The notes beneath the pieces were generated by a model. It made no database searches and was not told where the DNA came from. It saw only the letters and a program-made list of their open reading frames with translations. Shown piece after piece: positions 1 through 8,155 of a stretch of DNA of 24,104 nt. Within the stretch, counting starts at the first letter, position 1. Each line of letters starts with the position of its first letter. Source of the stretch: a virus; the IMG/VR virus record IMGVR_UViG_3300034064_000771, positions 1 through 24,104 of that record; one strand, 5' to 3'. Position numbers and translations under genes: made by a program.

Positions 1-1356
1 TTAGGTAGCACATTTCAGCTACAATTATTAAACCAAATCGTCATCGATAAAGACTTCTCTAGGTCAATTATTGATGTGATTGAAACAAGTTATTTTGAGA
101 ATAAATATTTTAAAATTATCATTCAGATGATTAAGGAATATTACTCAAAATACGAACATACACCAACATTTGATACGTTGGAACAAATTACTAAATCTGA
201 GCTACAACAGGCAACAGCGTCAAAAATAGTTATTGACACACTTAATAAAGTGAAAGAAGCCCCAACTGAAGGGGAAGAGTTTGTACAAGAAAAATCTATG
301 AAATTCTGTAAACAACAAGAATTACAGAAAGTAATGGTTAAGGCACAAAAAATCATCGATGGTGGTGAATTTGAAAATTATGACACTTTAGAACAATTGG
401 TTAGCAAAGCCCTTCAAGTGGGTGAGTTAGACAAGGGTACTGAAGATGTATTTCACAACTTGGATGATGTTTTAAATGAAGATTATCGTCATCCGATACC
501 AATGGGTATTCCGGGTATAGATAGACTCTTAAAAGGAGGTTTAGCTAAAGGTGAAATTGGTGTTATTTTGGCACCAACAGGTGTTGGAAAATCAACATTA
601 TTAACTAAAGTAGCTAATCACGCATTTAACTTGGGATACAATGTATTACAAATATTTTTCGAAGATAATCCAAAAATTATTCAAAGAAAACATATTACAT
701 TATGGACAAAAATTCACCCGGATGAATTGTCATCTAGAAAAGATGAGGTTATTCTCAAAGTGAATGAAGTTAAAGATTCGATGAGTAATAAACTTATCTT
801 GAAAAAACTTCCATCTGACACTATGACAATGATGCAAATTAAAAACCAAATTAGAAAAATGATTTCTGAGGGGGTTAAAATTGATATGGTTTTATTAGAT
901 TATATTGATTGTGTTGTCCCTGATAGAAATTTAGGTGATGAATGGAAATCTGAAGGTTCTGTAATGAGAGCGTTTGAGTCTATGTGTCACGAATTGGATA
1001 TGGTTGGGTGGACAGCAACTCAAGGTAATAGAAGTTCTATATCTTCAGATGTTGTAACTACTGACCAAATGGGTGGTTCTATCAAGAAAGCTCAAGTAGG
1101 TCACGTAATTATTTCGGTGGCAAAATCACTACAACAGAAAGAAATGAAACTAGCAACAATTGCAATTACTAAATCACGTATTGGTGATGATGGTGTTGTA
1201 TTTGAGAATTGTAAGTTTGATAATGGTATGTTAGAGATTGATACAGAAAGTTCTGTAACCTTTTTAGGTTTAGAAGAACAGACAGAAGAAAGAAATAGAC
1301 AACGAATTAAAGATTTGTTAGATAAAAGAAAACAAAAAGAACAACAAAAAAATTAA
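1..1356 (+). CDS. DnaB/gp41-type replicative DNA helicase, 5' end outside window
   Basis: A hexameric RecA-fold (SF4) helicase that unwinds DNA at the phage fork. The frame is open from base 1, and codons 1-25 read as helicase N-terminal sequence ([20 protein letters not shown]), so the GTG at 76 is not the start and the true start lies upstream. Visible length is 451 residues, close to T4 gp41. Counting codons from base 1, Walker A (APTGVGKST) is at 191-199 (bases 571-597). Walker B (MVLLDYID) is at about 296-303 (bases 886-909). A TQGNR motif near base 1020 matches the conserved TQxNR-type helicase motif. The first 150 or so residues are the helical N-terminal region, and the C-terminus is a charged Lys/Arg/Gln tail. 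The nrdB start follows 5 bases after the stop, so co-transcription is likely. The family call is firm; the bacterial DnaB versus T4 gp41 subtype is not settled. Confidence 0.93.
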   Translation, partial: LGSTFQLQLLNQIVIDKDFSRSIIDVIETSYFENKYFKIIIQMIKEYYSKYEHTPTFDTLEQITKSELQQATASKIVIDTLNKVKEAPTEGEEFVQEKSMKFCKQQELQKVMVKAQKIIDGGEFENYDTLEQLVSKALQVGELDKGTEDVFHNLDDVLNEDYRHPIPMGIPGIDRLLKGGLAKGEIGVILAPTGVGKSTLLTKVANHAFNLGYNVLQIFFEDNPKIIQRKHITLWTKIHPDELSSRKDEVILKVNEVKDSMSNKLILKKLPSDTMTMMQIKNQIRKMISEGVKIDMVLLDYIDCVVPDRNLGDEWKSEGSVMRAFESMCHELDMVGWTATQGNRSSISSDVVTTDQMGGSIKKAQVGHVIISVAKSLQQKEMKLATIAITKSRIGDDGVVFENCKFDNGMLEIDTESSVTFLGLEEQTEERNRQRIKDLLDKRKQKEQQKN

Positions 1357-1363
1357 ATAAAAT
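1352..1363 (+). promoter_or_regulatory. A/T-rich translation leader of nrdB (12-mer)
   Basis: ATTAAATAAAAT overlaps the helicase stop and runs into the nrdB ATG. The same 12-mer sits directly in front of nrdA. There is no purine-rich Shine-Dalgarno sequence. Bacteroidota ribosomes are known to rely on A-rich upstream bases rather than SD pairing, so this probably acts as the initiation context. That role is an inference. Confidence 0.4.
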
Positions 1364-2309
1364 GGAAAAAATATTAGAACCAAATAACGATAGATTTGTT
1401 ATTTTCCCGATTGAACATGATGATATTTGGGAGTACTATAAACAACACCAAGCGGCGTTTTGGACAGCGGAAGAAGTGGATTTGTCTAATGATATTAGAG
1501 ATTGGGAAAATTTATCTGATAATGAAAGATATTTCATTAAAAATGTATTGGCGTTTTTCGCAGCGTCAGATGGGATTGTTAATGAGAATTTAGCGGAAAA
1601 CTTTTTAAAAGAAGTTCAGTATGCTGAAGCAAAGTTTTTCTACGGATTCCAAATAATGATGGAGAATATTCATTCATTGATGTATTCATTATTAATTGAT
1701 ACTTATGTTTCTGACCCAACTGAAAAAGATGAGTGTTTTCATGCTATTGATAGATTACCAGCGGTTCAGAAAAAGGCTAGTTGGGCGTTAAAATGGATAG
1801 AAAGTAGTTCTTTCCAAGAAAGATTGATTGCTTTTGCTGCGGTTGAGGGTATTTTCTTCTCCGGGTCATTCTGTTCAATCTTTTGGTTGAAATCAAGAGG
1901 TATTATGCAAGGATTATGTAATGCTAATACACTTATTTTTAAAGATGAGAATTTACATTGTGATTTTGCTATCCATTTGATTAACAATCATATTGAGAGT
2001 AAACCAAGTGAAAAAAGAATTAAAGAAATATTATTATCAGCTTTAGAGATTGAAAAAGAGTTTATTACTGAATCATTACCTGTATCTTTAATTGGTATGA
2101 ATTCAAACCTAATGAAACAATACCTTGAATTTGTTACCGATGGCTTATTGGTTAAATTTGGTTGTAAAAAACATTTTAATGTTGAGCAACCATTTAAATT
2201 TATGGAACAAATTGCTATTGAGACTAAAGGAAACTTTTTTGAAAGTAGAACAATGGAATATCAAAAGGCTAAGTTAGGTGAATCATTAACATTTACCGAA
2301 GATTTCTAA
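1362..2309 (+). CDS. nrdB: Class Ia ribonucleotide reductase, small (beta, R2) subunit
   Basis: This subunit generates and holds the diiron-tyrosyl radical used by NrdA to reduce ribonucleoside diphosphates, supplying dNTPs for phage replication in the host cytoplasm. All expected residues are present. The iron ligands are D70, E101, H104, E162, E196 and H199, and the radical tyrosine is Y108 in ENIHSLMY. The stretches [16 protein letters not shown] and [11 protein letters not shown] resemble eukaryotic R2 more than the E. coli protein. The C-terminus (SLTFTEDF) matches the R2 tail that docks into the large subunit. At 315 residues it is full length for a phage R2. It lies between the helicase gene (5 bases upstream) and nrdA (11 bases downstream), so the three are probably one transcript. 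The beta-before-alpha order is the reverse of the E. coli operon. Confidence 0.97.
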   Translation: MEKILEPNNDRFVIFPIEHDDIWEYYKQHQAAFWTAEEVDLSNDIRDWENLSDNERYFIKNVLAFFAASDGIVNENLAENFLKEVQYAEAKFFYGFQIMMENIHSLMYSLLIDTYVSDPTEKDECFHAIDRLPAVQKKASWALKWIESSSFQERLIAFAAVEGIFFSGSFCSIFWLKSRGIMQGLCNANTLIFKDENLHCDFAIHLINNHIESKPSEKRIKEILLSALEIEKEFITESLPVSLIGMNSNLMKQYLEFVTDGLLVKFGCKKHFNVEQPFKFMEQIAIETKGNFFESRTMEYQKAKLGESLTFTEDF

Positions 2310-2320
2310 TTAAATAAAAT
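2309..2320 (+). promoter_or_regulatory. A/T-rich translation leader of nrdA (12-mer)
   Basis: A second exact copy of ATTAAATAAAAT, starting at the last base of the nrdB stop and ending directly before the nrdA ATG. Two identical leaders before the two subunits of one enzyme suggest matched translation, but such A/T-rich words also recur by chance in DNA this AT-rich. Confidence 0.4.
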
Positions 2321-4735
2321 ATGATGTCATTAAAAATTAAAAAAAGAGGGGGAGAAGAGGTTTCCTTTAATCCCCAAAAAATATACAATAGAGTTAAACG
2401 AGCGGCTAAAGGTTTAAATGTTAATTCTGATGAGATATTCATTAAAGTAATAACCTCTGTACCAACAGAGGGTTTTATTACGACTAAAGAACTTGATAAA
2501 CTAGTTTATGAGATTGCTGCGGCTTACACCGGTAGTCATCACGATTATTCTCGTTTAGCATCTTCTGTGGCTATTTCTTCTTACCATAAAGAAACTGAAG
2601 AAAGTTTTAGTGCTACAATGGGTTTATTACACGTTGATGGTGTGGTAAATGATAAATTGATGGAAACTATTTTAAATTATGGTCCTTCTAATATTGATTC
2701 AGCAATTAATCACGAGAATGATTATAATTTTGACTATTTTGCTTGGAGGTCATTACAAGAAATGTATTTGTTAAAAACACCTCAAGGTAAAGTGATTGAA
2801 AGACCACAACATATGTATATGAGGGTGGCTTTATGGGTAACAAAATCATTTGAAGAGGCTATATCGTATTATCAATCATTATCTAATCAAATTATCTCTC
2901 CAGCAACACCTATTATGATTAATGCGGGCACAAAAACACCTCAATTGGCGTCTTGTGTATTACATTATAACAATGGGGATTCAAGACAGGGATTGTTAGA
3001 GACATTAAATGACATCTCAACATATTCTTCAGATGCTGCGGGAATTGGGTTGTGTATGTCTAATATTCGTAGTAAAGAGAGTCGTATTAATTCATCTGGT
3101 GGATTTGCAGGTGGATTGTTAAAATACCTTAAAATTGTTAATGAATCTCTCCGTTTCTTTAACCAACAAGGTAGAAGACCCGGAAGTGCGGCTATCTATA
3201 TAGAACCTTGGCATAAAGACATTATTGATTTACTTGAGATTAAGAAAAACACTGGGTCGGAAGAATTAAGAGCTAAAGATTTATTCACATCAATATGGTT
3301 ACCGGATAATTTTATGAATGCTGTTAAAAACAATTCTGATTGGTATTTGTTTTGTCCTAATGACATTGTTAAGGCGGGCATTAAACCATTACAAGAGTGT
3401 TATGGTGATGAATATGAAGATAATTATGGTAGAGCGGTTGAGTTAGGTCTTGGTAAAAAAGTGAAGGCTCAAAATATTTGGAATAAAATCATTGAATCTC
3501 AAGTTGAGACTGGTGTTCCTTATCTATGTTCTAAAGATAGTGCAAATAGAAAAACTAACCATCAAAATATTGGGGTTATCAAACAATCTAATCTATGTAA
3601 TGAAATTTATCAATATACTGATGAGAGTACGACAGCTATTTGTACCTTATCATCAATGGTGTTAAAAAATTTCATTGTTAATGGTAAATTTGATTTTAAT
3701 TGGTTATATAGTGAAGTTAAAAAAGTAGTGAGAGCCCTTAATAAGGTTATTGATATTAATAGTTATTCTACTGAACAAGGTAGAAAAGGTGGGTTAGAAC
3801 AAAGGGCTATTGCCATTGGAACTCAAGGACTTGCTGATGTATTCTTCTTAATGGACTATATTTTCACATCTGAAGAGTCAAAAAAGTTAAACAAACAAAT
3901 TTTTGAAACTATCTATTTTGCGGCGATAACTTCTAGTATGGAATTATGTAAATCAGGTGAATATAAACCTTACCAATTTTTTGAAGGTTCTCCGATGTCA
4001 AAAGGAGTGTTCCAATTTGATATGTGGGGGTTGGATTATGAAGGTTTAAGTAGTATGTGGGATTGGGATTCACTTAAATTAGAAGTATCAAAATATGGTG
4101 TTTGTAATTCGTTATTTACCGCTCAGATGCCTGTGGCGTCTTCAGCTAAAATTACCGGTTCATTTGAAATGATAGAACCAGCTCATTCGGCGTTGTTTAA
4201 TCGTAGAGTTGTTGGTGGGGAAATTTTAATTGTAAATAAATACTTAATTAACGATTTTGAGAAATTAGGTATTTGGGGTGAAGACTTGAAGAATGAGATT
4301 ATTATGAACGAAGGGTCAATTCAAAACATTAATTTTAATAACTATCTTGACCCTGAAGATAAAAATTATAAAAAGAAAGTTAAGAGAGTAGAACATTTAA
4401 TTCCTAAATACAAAACAATTTGGGAGATATCTCAAAGAGAATTAATTGATATGGCGGCTGATAGAGCTCCATTCATTGACCAATCACAATCAATGAATAT
4501 CTACATGTCAGAACCGACATTATCAAAAATTTCTTCATCTCACTTCCATTCTTGGGGTAAAGGATTAAAAACTTTATGTTATTATGTTAGAACAAAAGCG
4601 ATATCAACCGGAGCAAAACATTTGGCGATGGATATTTCAAAAATCCAACAACCAAAAATAGTTGAAAAACCAACGGTTGAATTAGTTAAGAAACCGGAGG
4701 ATTCGGACTTTGAATGTTTTGGATGTGGTTCTTAA
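2321..4735 (+). CDS. nrdA: Class Ia ribonucleotide reductase, large (alpha, R1) subunit
   Basis: The catalytic subunit that reduces NDPs to dNDPs in partnership with NrdB. An N-terminal ATP-cone (about residues 3-95) implies allosteric activity control by ATP/dATP. The active-site cysteine pair is C212 (QLASCVLHY) and C441 (AICTLSSM). The radical cysteine centre NLCNE is N424-C426-E428. The radical-transfer tyrosine pair is Y754-Y755 (LCYYVRT). The protein ends CFGCGS, giving the C-terminal shuttle cysteines C799 and C802 with the CxxC spacing of eukaryotic R1, not the wider spacing of E. coli NrdA. At 804 residues it is full length and apparently intact, with no intein or intron. Two adjacent ATGs (2321 and 2324) make the exact start ambiguous by one codon. 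A strong terminator follows, so this is probably the last gene of its transcript. Confidence 0.97.
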   Translation: MMSLKIKKRGGEEVSFNPQKIYNRVKRAAKGLNVNSDEIFIKVITSVPTEGFITTKELDKLVYEIAAAYTGSHHDYSRLASSVAISSYHKETEESFSATMGLLHVDGVVNDKLMETILNYGPSNIDSAINHENDYNFDYFAWRSLQEMYLLKTPQGKVIERPQHMYMRVALWVTKSFEEAISYYQSLSNQIISPATPIMINAGTKTPQLASCVLHYNNGDSRQGLLETLNDISTYSSDAAGIGLCMSNIRSKESRINSSGGFAGGLLKYLKIVNESLRFFNQQGRRPGSAAIYIEPWHKDIIDLLEIKKNTGSEELRAKDLFTSIWLPDNFMNAVKNNSDWYLFCPNDIVKAGIKPLQECYGDEYEDNYGRAVELGLGKKVKAQNIWNKIIESQVETGVPYLCSKDSANRKTNHQNIGVIKQSNLCNEIYQYTDESTTAICTLSSMVLKNFIVNGKFDFNWLYSEVKKVVRALNKVIDINSYSTEQGRKGGLEQRAIAIGTQGLADVFFLMDYIFTSEESKKLNKQIFETIYFAAITSSMELCKSGEYKPYQFFEGSPMSKGVFQFDMWGLDYEGLSSMWDWDSLKLEVSKYGVCNSLFTAQMPVASSAKITGSFEMIEPAHSALFNRRVVGGEILIVNKYLINDFEKLGIWGEDLKNEIIMNEGSIQNINFNNYLDPEDKNYKKKVKRVEHLIPKYKTIWEISQRELIDMAADRAPFIDQSQSMNIYMSEPTLSKISSSHFHSWGKGLKTLCYYVRTKAISTGAKHLAMDISKIQQPKIVEKPTVELVKKPEDSDFECFGCGS

Positions 4736-4754
4736 TTAAAATAAATTATGATAT

Positions 4755-4786
4755 AAATCACGACATATGTCGTGATTTTTTATTTT
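4755..4786 (+). terminator. Rho-independent terminator after nrdA
   Basis: A perfect 24-base palindrome at 4755-4778 (arms AAATCACGACAT and ATGTCGTGATTT) runs into a T-rich tract (TTTTTTATTTT). It lies 20 bases past the nrdA stop and separates the nucleotide-metabolism genes from the tail module. The symmetric stem could also work on the other strand, but no gene runs that way here. Confidence 0.85.
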
Positions 4787-4828
4787 GGGGTATTTATTAG
4801 AAATAATTGTGACACTATATTTATAGTT

Positions 4829-5287
4829 ATGAGTGATGGTAAAACATATGGAATTAATTTTCCTTTTAGAGATTCGTATGATGGTAAGTATTTAGACCTT
4901 TCTGATTATAATGACCAAGAGATTAGAAGTAGTCTGGTTCATTTATTATTAACAAGAAAAGGTACTAGATATTATTTACCTGATTTTGGAACTAGATTAT
5001 ATGAGTTTATTTTTGAACCTTTAGATGGTCCAACATTTTCGGATATAGATGCTGAAATTAGGTCTTCAGTGGAAGACTACATCCCTAATATCACAATAAT
5101 AAATATTAGTATTACCGCCGCGTCAGATGGTGAGGAGGATAAAGGTACTTATATTGATAGTAATGATGATAGAGTATATAGGGTTCCTGGTATAGGAACT
5201 AAAGAACATACCGCTAAAGTTAGAATTGATTATAGACTTAACAATGATGTGTTTAATCAAAAAGATTTTGTAATTATTAATATTTAA
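4829..5287 (+). CDS. gp25-like baseplate wedge protein
   Basis: A small baseplate protein of the T4 gp25 / TssE family, which links the wedge to the sheath in contractile tails. The family signature is visible at about residues 30-60: a basic RKGTRYYLPDFGTRLYEFIF stretch, then an EP pair (FEPLDG) and an alternating DI/EI helix before a final beta region. At 152 residues it is slightly longer than T4 gp25. A GTG at 4772 would extend the frame by 19 codons, but that codon sits inside the terminator stem and encodes a hydrophobic stretch atypical of the family. The ATG at 4829 (MSDGKTYGINF) is the likely start. The gp6-like gene follows after 6 bases, as in many contractile-tail clusters. Confidence 0.87.
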   Translation: MSDGKTYGINFPFRDSYDGKYLDLSDYNDQEIRSSLVHLLLTRKGTRYYLPDFGTRLYEFIFEPLDGPTFSDIDAEIRSSVEDYIPNITIINISITAASDGEEDKGTYIDSNDDRVYRVPGIGTKEHTAKVRIDYRLNNDVFNQKDFVIINI

Positions 5288-5293
5288 TGTTAT

Positions 5294-7132
5294 ATGGCAA
5301 ATAAAAAAATTTCATACACAACAAGAGACTTCCAAGCAATCAGAACGGAATTAATAAATTTTACAAAAACTTATTATCCGGATACTATTGAAAACTTTAA
5401 CGACGCTTCCGTATTTTCGGTATTAATTGATTTAAATGCTGCAGTAACGGATAACCTACAATTTAATATTGATAGAAGTATCCAAGAGACCGTATTACAA
5501 TATGCTCAACAGAGGTCATCAATTTATAATATTGCAAGAACTTATGGGTTAAAAGTTCCGGGTCAACGACCATCAGTTGCTTTAGTAGATTTCTCAATTA
5601 CAGTTCCCGCTTATGGAGATAAAGAAGATTTAAGGTATTGTGGTATATTAAGAAGAGGTTCTCAAGTTATTGGTGCAGGACAAGTTTTTGAAACTGTGTA
5701 CGATATTGATTTTTCATCACCATTAAATGCCGATGGATATCCTAACAGATTAAAGATACCAAATTTTGATTCAAATAATAAATTATTGAACTATACAATA
5801 ACTAAAAGAGAAACAATAGTTAATGGTATTACAAAAGTATTCAAAAGAGTTGTAACCTCAAATGATGTTAAACCATTTTTTGAGATGTTTTTACCTGAAA
5901 AAAATGTTTTGGGGGTAACGAGTGTTTTATTAAAAGACGGTACTCAATATGCGAACATCCCGTCTGCACAAGAATTTTTAGGGTTAGACGATAGATGGTA
6001 TGAAGTGCAAGCATTGGCTCAGGATAGAGTTTTTATCGAAGACCCAACTAAAGTGTCCGACCAACCTGGAATAAAAGTTGGTAAATATATGTCAACTAAT
6101 GATAAGTTCATAACAGAATATACACCAGAAGGGTTTTTTAAAATCACATTTGGTGGGGGTAGTCAATCTGCTGACGAACAATTAAGAGAGTTTGCTAGAA
6201 ATGGGTACGAAATGAACTTAAATAAATATTCCAATAATTTAGGGTTAGGTAGTATTCTTAAATCTAATAGTACAATCTTTATCCAGTATAGGATTGGTGG
6301 GGGTACAGGTTCAAATTTGGGGGTTAATGTTATTACTCAAATAGGGACTGTTTCATTTAGTGTTAATGGACCTTCAGATTCTATCAACACTAGTGTTATT
6401 AATTCATTAAGATGTACAAATGTTACTGCGGCAATCGGAGGAGGTAATTACCCAACAACAGAAGAAGTTAGAAATTTAGTTACTTATAATTTTGCTGCTC
6501 AAAATAGAGCGGTAACCGTAAATGATTATGAATCATTAATTAGGTTAATGCCGTCTCAATTCGGGGCGCCGGCAAAAGTTTCTATAACTGAAGAAAATAA
6601 TAAGATAAAAATCCAAATGTTGTCTTATGATGAAAATGGTAGTCTTACTGAAATTGTTTCAGATACTTTAAAACATAATGTGGCAAACTATTTGTCAAAT
6701 TATAGAATGATTAATGATTATATTTCTATTGAAGTTGCCAATGTGATTGATTTAGGGGTTAATGTTGATATTGTATTAGATAATACACAAAATCAGGGAG
6801 CAATCATTTCTAAAGTGATAAACATTGTGTCGGATTACTTCGCACCGACTAACAGACAAATGGGGGAAAATGTTAATGTATCAGAATTAAGACGATTAAT
6901 TCAAAGTGAGAATGGTGTAATTTCATTATCAGATATATTGTTCTTTAATAAAGTGGGGGGTCAATATTCTTCATCTCAAACATCTCAAAGATATTCTGAT
7001 TCTGAAACAAAACAAATTGAGTTGGTGGATGATACCATTTTTGCGGAACCAAAACAGACTTACCAAGTTAGATACCCTAGTAAAGATATTAACATTAGAG
7101 TTAAGAATCTTAAAACCGTTAATTTCTCTTAA
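5294..7132 (+). CDS. gp6/baseplate J-like wedge protein
   Basis: A central wedge protein of the contractile-tail baseplate (T4 gp6, P2 gpJ, eCIS Afp11 group). It forms the inner ring that holds the iris of the baseplate together. The 612 residues compare with about 660 in T4 gp6. Hallmarks include the N-terminal helical region with YTTRDFQAIRTEL at its start, an FGGG loop at 286-289, YRIGGGTGSN from residue 332, and the family motif RAVTVNDY at 405-412, followed by a C-terminal alpha/beta domain. It lies directly after the gp25-like gene. The order gp25-gp6 is conserved among myoviruses, which supports both assignments. The intact frame and typical length suggest a functional protein. Confidence 0.88.
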   Translation: MANKKISYTTRDFQAIRTELINFTKTYYPDTIENFNDASVFSVLIDLNAAVTDNLQFNIDRSIQETVLQYAQQRSSIYNIARTYGLKVPGQRPSVALVDFSITVPAYGDKEDLRYCGILRRGSQVIGAGQVFETVYDIDFSSPLNADGYPNRLKIPNFDSNNKLLNYTITKRETIVNGITKVFKRVVTSNDVKPFFEMFLPEKNVLGVTSVLLKDGTQYANIPSAQEFLGLDDRWYEVQALAQDRVFIEDPTKVSDQPGIKVGKYMSTNDKFITEYTPEGFFKITFGGGSQSADEQLREFARNGYEMNLNKYSNNLGLGSILKSNSTIFIQYRIGGGTGSNLGVNVITQIGTVSFSVNGPSDSINTSVINSLRCTNVTAAIGGGNYPTTEEVRNLVTYNFAAQNRAVTVNDYESLIRLMPSQFGAPAKVSITEENNKIKIQMLSYDENGSLTEIVSDTLKHNVANYLSNYRMINDYISIEVANVIDLGVNVDIVLDNTQNQGAIISKVINIVSDYFAPTNRQMGENVNVSELRRLIQSENGVISLSDILFFNKVGGQYSSSQTSQRYSDSETKQIELVDDTIFAEPKQTYQVRYPSKDINIRVKNLKTVNFS

Positions 7133-7133
7133 A

Positions 7134-7154
7134 GATTTATTTTTAAAAAAAATC
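7134..7154 (+). terminator. Weak A/T hairpin after the gp6-like gene
   Basis: GATTT and AAATC bracket a T-run/A-run pair that can fold into an all-A/T stem, followed by a T-rich stretch just before the hydrolase gene. It might attenuate or end transcription, but in DNA this A/T-rich such stems arise easily. Confidence 0.22.
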
Positions 7155-7169
7155 AATTATTTTTATTAA

Positions 7170-8081
7170 ATGGATTATTTAATAGAATTATTTGATGCGA
7201 TAAAAGGGAATAATGGGACTTGGGCCCAATGGTTTGTTATTAGTATAATTTTAAATATTAGAATATGGGTTGGGGTTCCAGTGTTTATTTATTATTTAAA
7301 AAAAATAATAAAAGAGGGTAAAAACAATACACTAAGAACATCAATAATGGTATTTCTATTAATCCAACTTATTGGTCACGAAATTGGTGTGGAAATTGTT
7401 GATAGAAAATTTGAAACCAAAAAATATAAGGTAGAATATGTGAAAAAAACTACAGATAATTTAGTGGTTGTTGTACAAGGTGCTAATAGTCCATTTAAAG
7501 ATTTTGTTGAAAAAAACAAAACTCAAGTTGATATTATAAAATCTAGAGATGAAAATGGGTTAGGGTTTATTAAATCAAATAAATTTAAAAATAATACACA
7601 AGTTTTAACATATGTAGGTTCTCATAGTGAGAATTTAACAACTGAAGATGTGTTTACAAATATCTATTATTATAAGTCATTAAACCCTAATGGTAAGGTA
7701 ATATTAATTGGACATAGTATTGGAGGGGATAATGTTTTACAAGTGGTTGATAGATTAAGTAAACAAAATATTTTTGTTGAGATGGTAATATTACTTGACC
7801 CAGCAAATAAAAAAAATAATAATATTGATTATATACTCCCAAAAAATGTTCAATACTTAATTAATTTTACATCACCAAAATGGACAGATAATTTTAAATT
7901 TTTCACTAATTCGGGTGGAAAACCATTGAGGGTTGATAAAAATCATATAACAATCGAAATCCCTAATACAACACATACAAGTATTGATAATGAAATATAC
8001 CCTATTTTATATAAATTGATTAAAAACTATGTTGAAAATAATCAAAATCCAATTACAATGGTTAAAAAATATAAATTTTAA
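7170..8081 (+). CDS. Predicted membrane-anchored alpha/beta hydrolase (lipase/esterase-like)
   Basis: Two hydrophobic segments near the N-terminus (about residues 19-43 and 58-76) enclose a short Lys/Arg-rich loop. By the positive-inside rule this places both termini in the periplasm if inserted in the inner membrane. The remainder resembles an alpha/beta-hydrolase. A strand VVVVQGA is followed by a nucleophile elbow GHSIGGD with S183. LLDPA then supplies a possible acid D210, and THTS supplies a possible base H269 in the correct order. The substrate cannot be read from the sequence; a lipid or ester in the envelope would fit. The gene is bordered by gaps of 37 and 74 bases in a module otherwise packed to within a few bases, so it looks like an inserted accessory gene. 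A lysis role or a change to the infected cell's surface is possible. The hydrolase fold is fairly likely, while function is open. Confidence 0.68.
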   Translation: MDYLIELFDAIKGNNGTWAQWFVISIILNIRIWVGVPVFIYYLKKIIKEGKNNTLRTSIMVFLLIQLIGHEIGVEIVDRKFETKKYKVEYVKKTTDNLVVVVQGANSPFKDFVEKNKTQVDIIKSRDENGLGFIKSNKFKNNTQVLTYVGSHSENLTTEDVFTNIYYYKSLNPNGKVILIGHSIGGDNVLQVVDRLSKQNIFVEMVILLDPANKKNNNIDYILPKNVQYLINFTSPKWTDNFKFFTNSGGKPLRVDKNHITIEIPNTTHTSIDNEIYPILYKLIKNYVENNQNPITMVKKYKF

Positions 8082-8110
8082 TCACAATTTATTTTGAAAT
8101 AATATGTATT

Positions 8111-8151
8111 ATCTTTTTAAAATAGTAAATAAACTATTTATTTAAAAAGAT
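8111..8151 (+). promoter_or_regulatory. Long hairpin directly upstream of the 1841-residue gene
   Basis: Arms 8111-8126 and 8133-8151 pair over 16 bp (ATCTTTTTAAAATAGT against ACTATT plus TTAAAAAGAT) with a 6-base loop and one 3-base bulge (TAT, 8139-8141). The stem ends 4 bases before the ATG at 8156. It lacks a following T-run, so it is not a classic terminator. It could stabilise the mRNA, mark an RNA cleavage site or restrict initiation. The pairing is seen; the role is a guess. Confidence 0.45.
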
Positions 8152-8155
8152 TAAT

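Noticed and set aside
4748-4756. ATG-ATA-TAA mini frame after an nrd-like leader
   Set aside because: Two codons only, directly before the terminator; more likely a chance ATG in A/T-rich spacer than a regulatory leader peptide.
4784-4811. Possible Bacteroidota-type promoter (TTTG, then TAATTGTG resembling TAnnTTTG)
   Set aside because: One mismatch in the -7 box and a 16-base spacer, shorter than the usual 19-21. Not separable from chance in A/T-rich DNA, though a promoter is expected in this gap.
4772-4828. 19-codon N-terminal extension of the gp25-like protein from a GTG
   Set aside because: The GTG lies inside the terminator stem, the extension is hydrophobic and unlike the family, and an ATG at 4829 gives a normal protein.
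8089-8110. Small palindromes TTATTT-TG-AAATAA and AATA-TG-TATT as operators
   Set aside because: Short all-A/T symmetry is common at this base composition and nothing else marks them as protein-binding sites.
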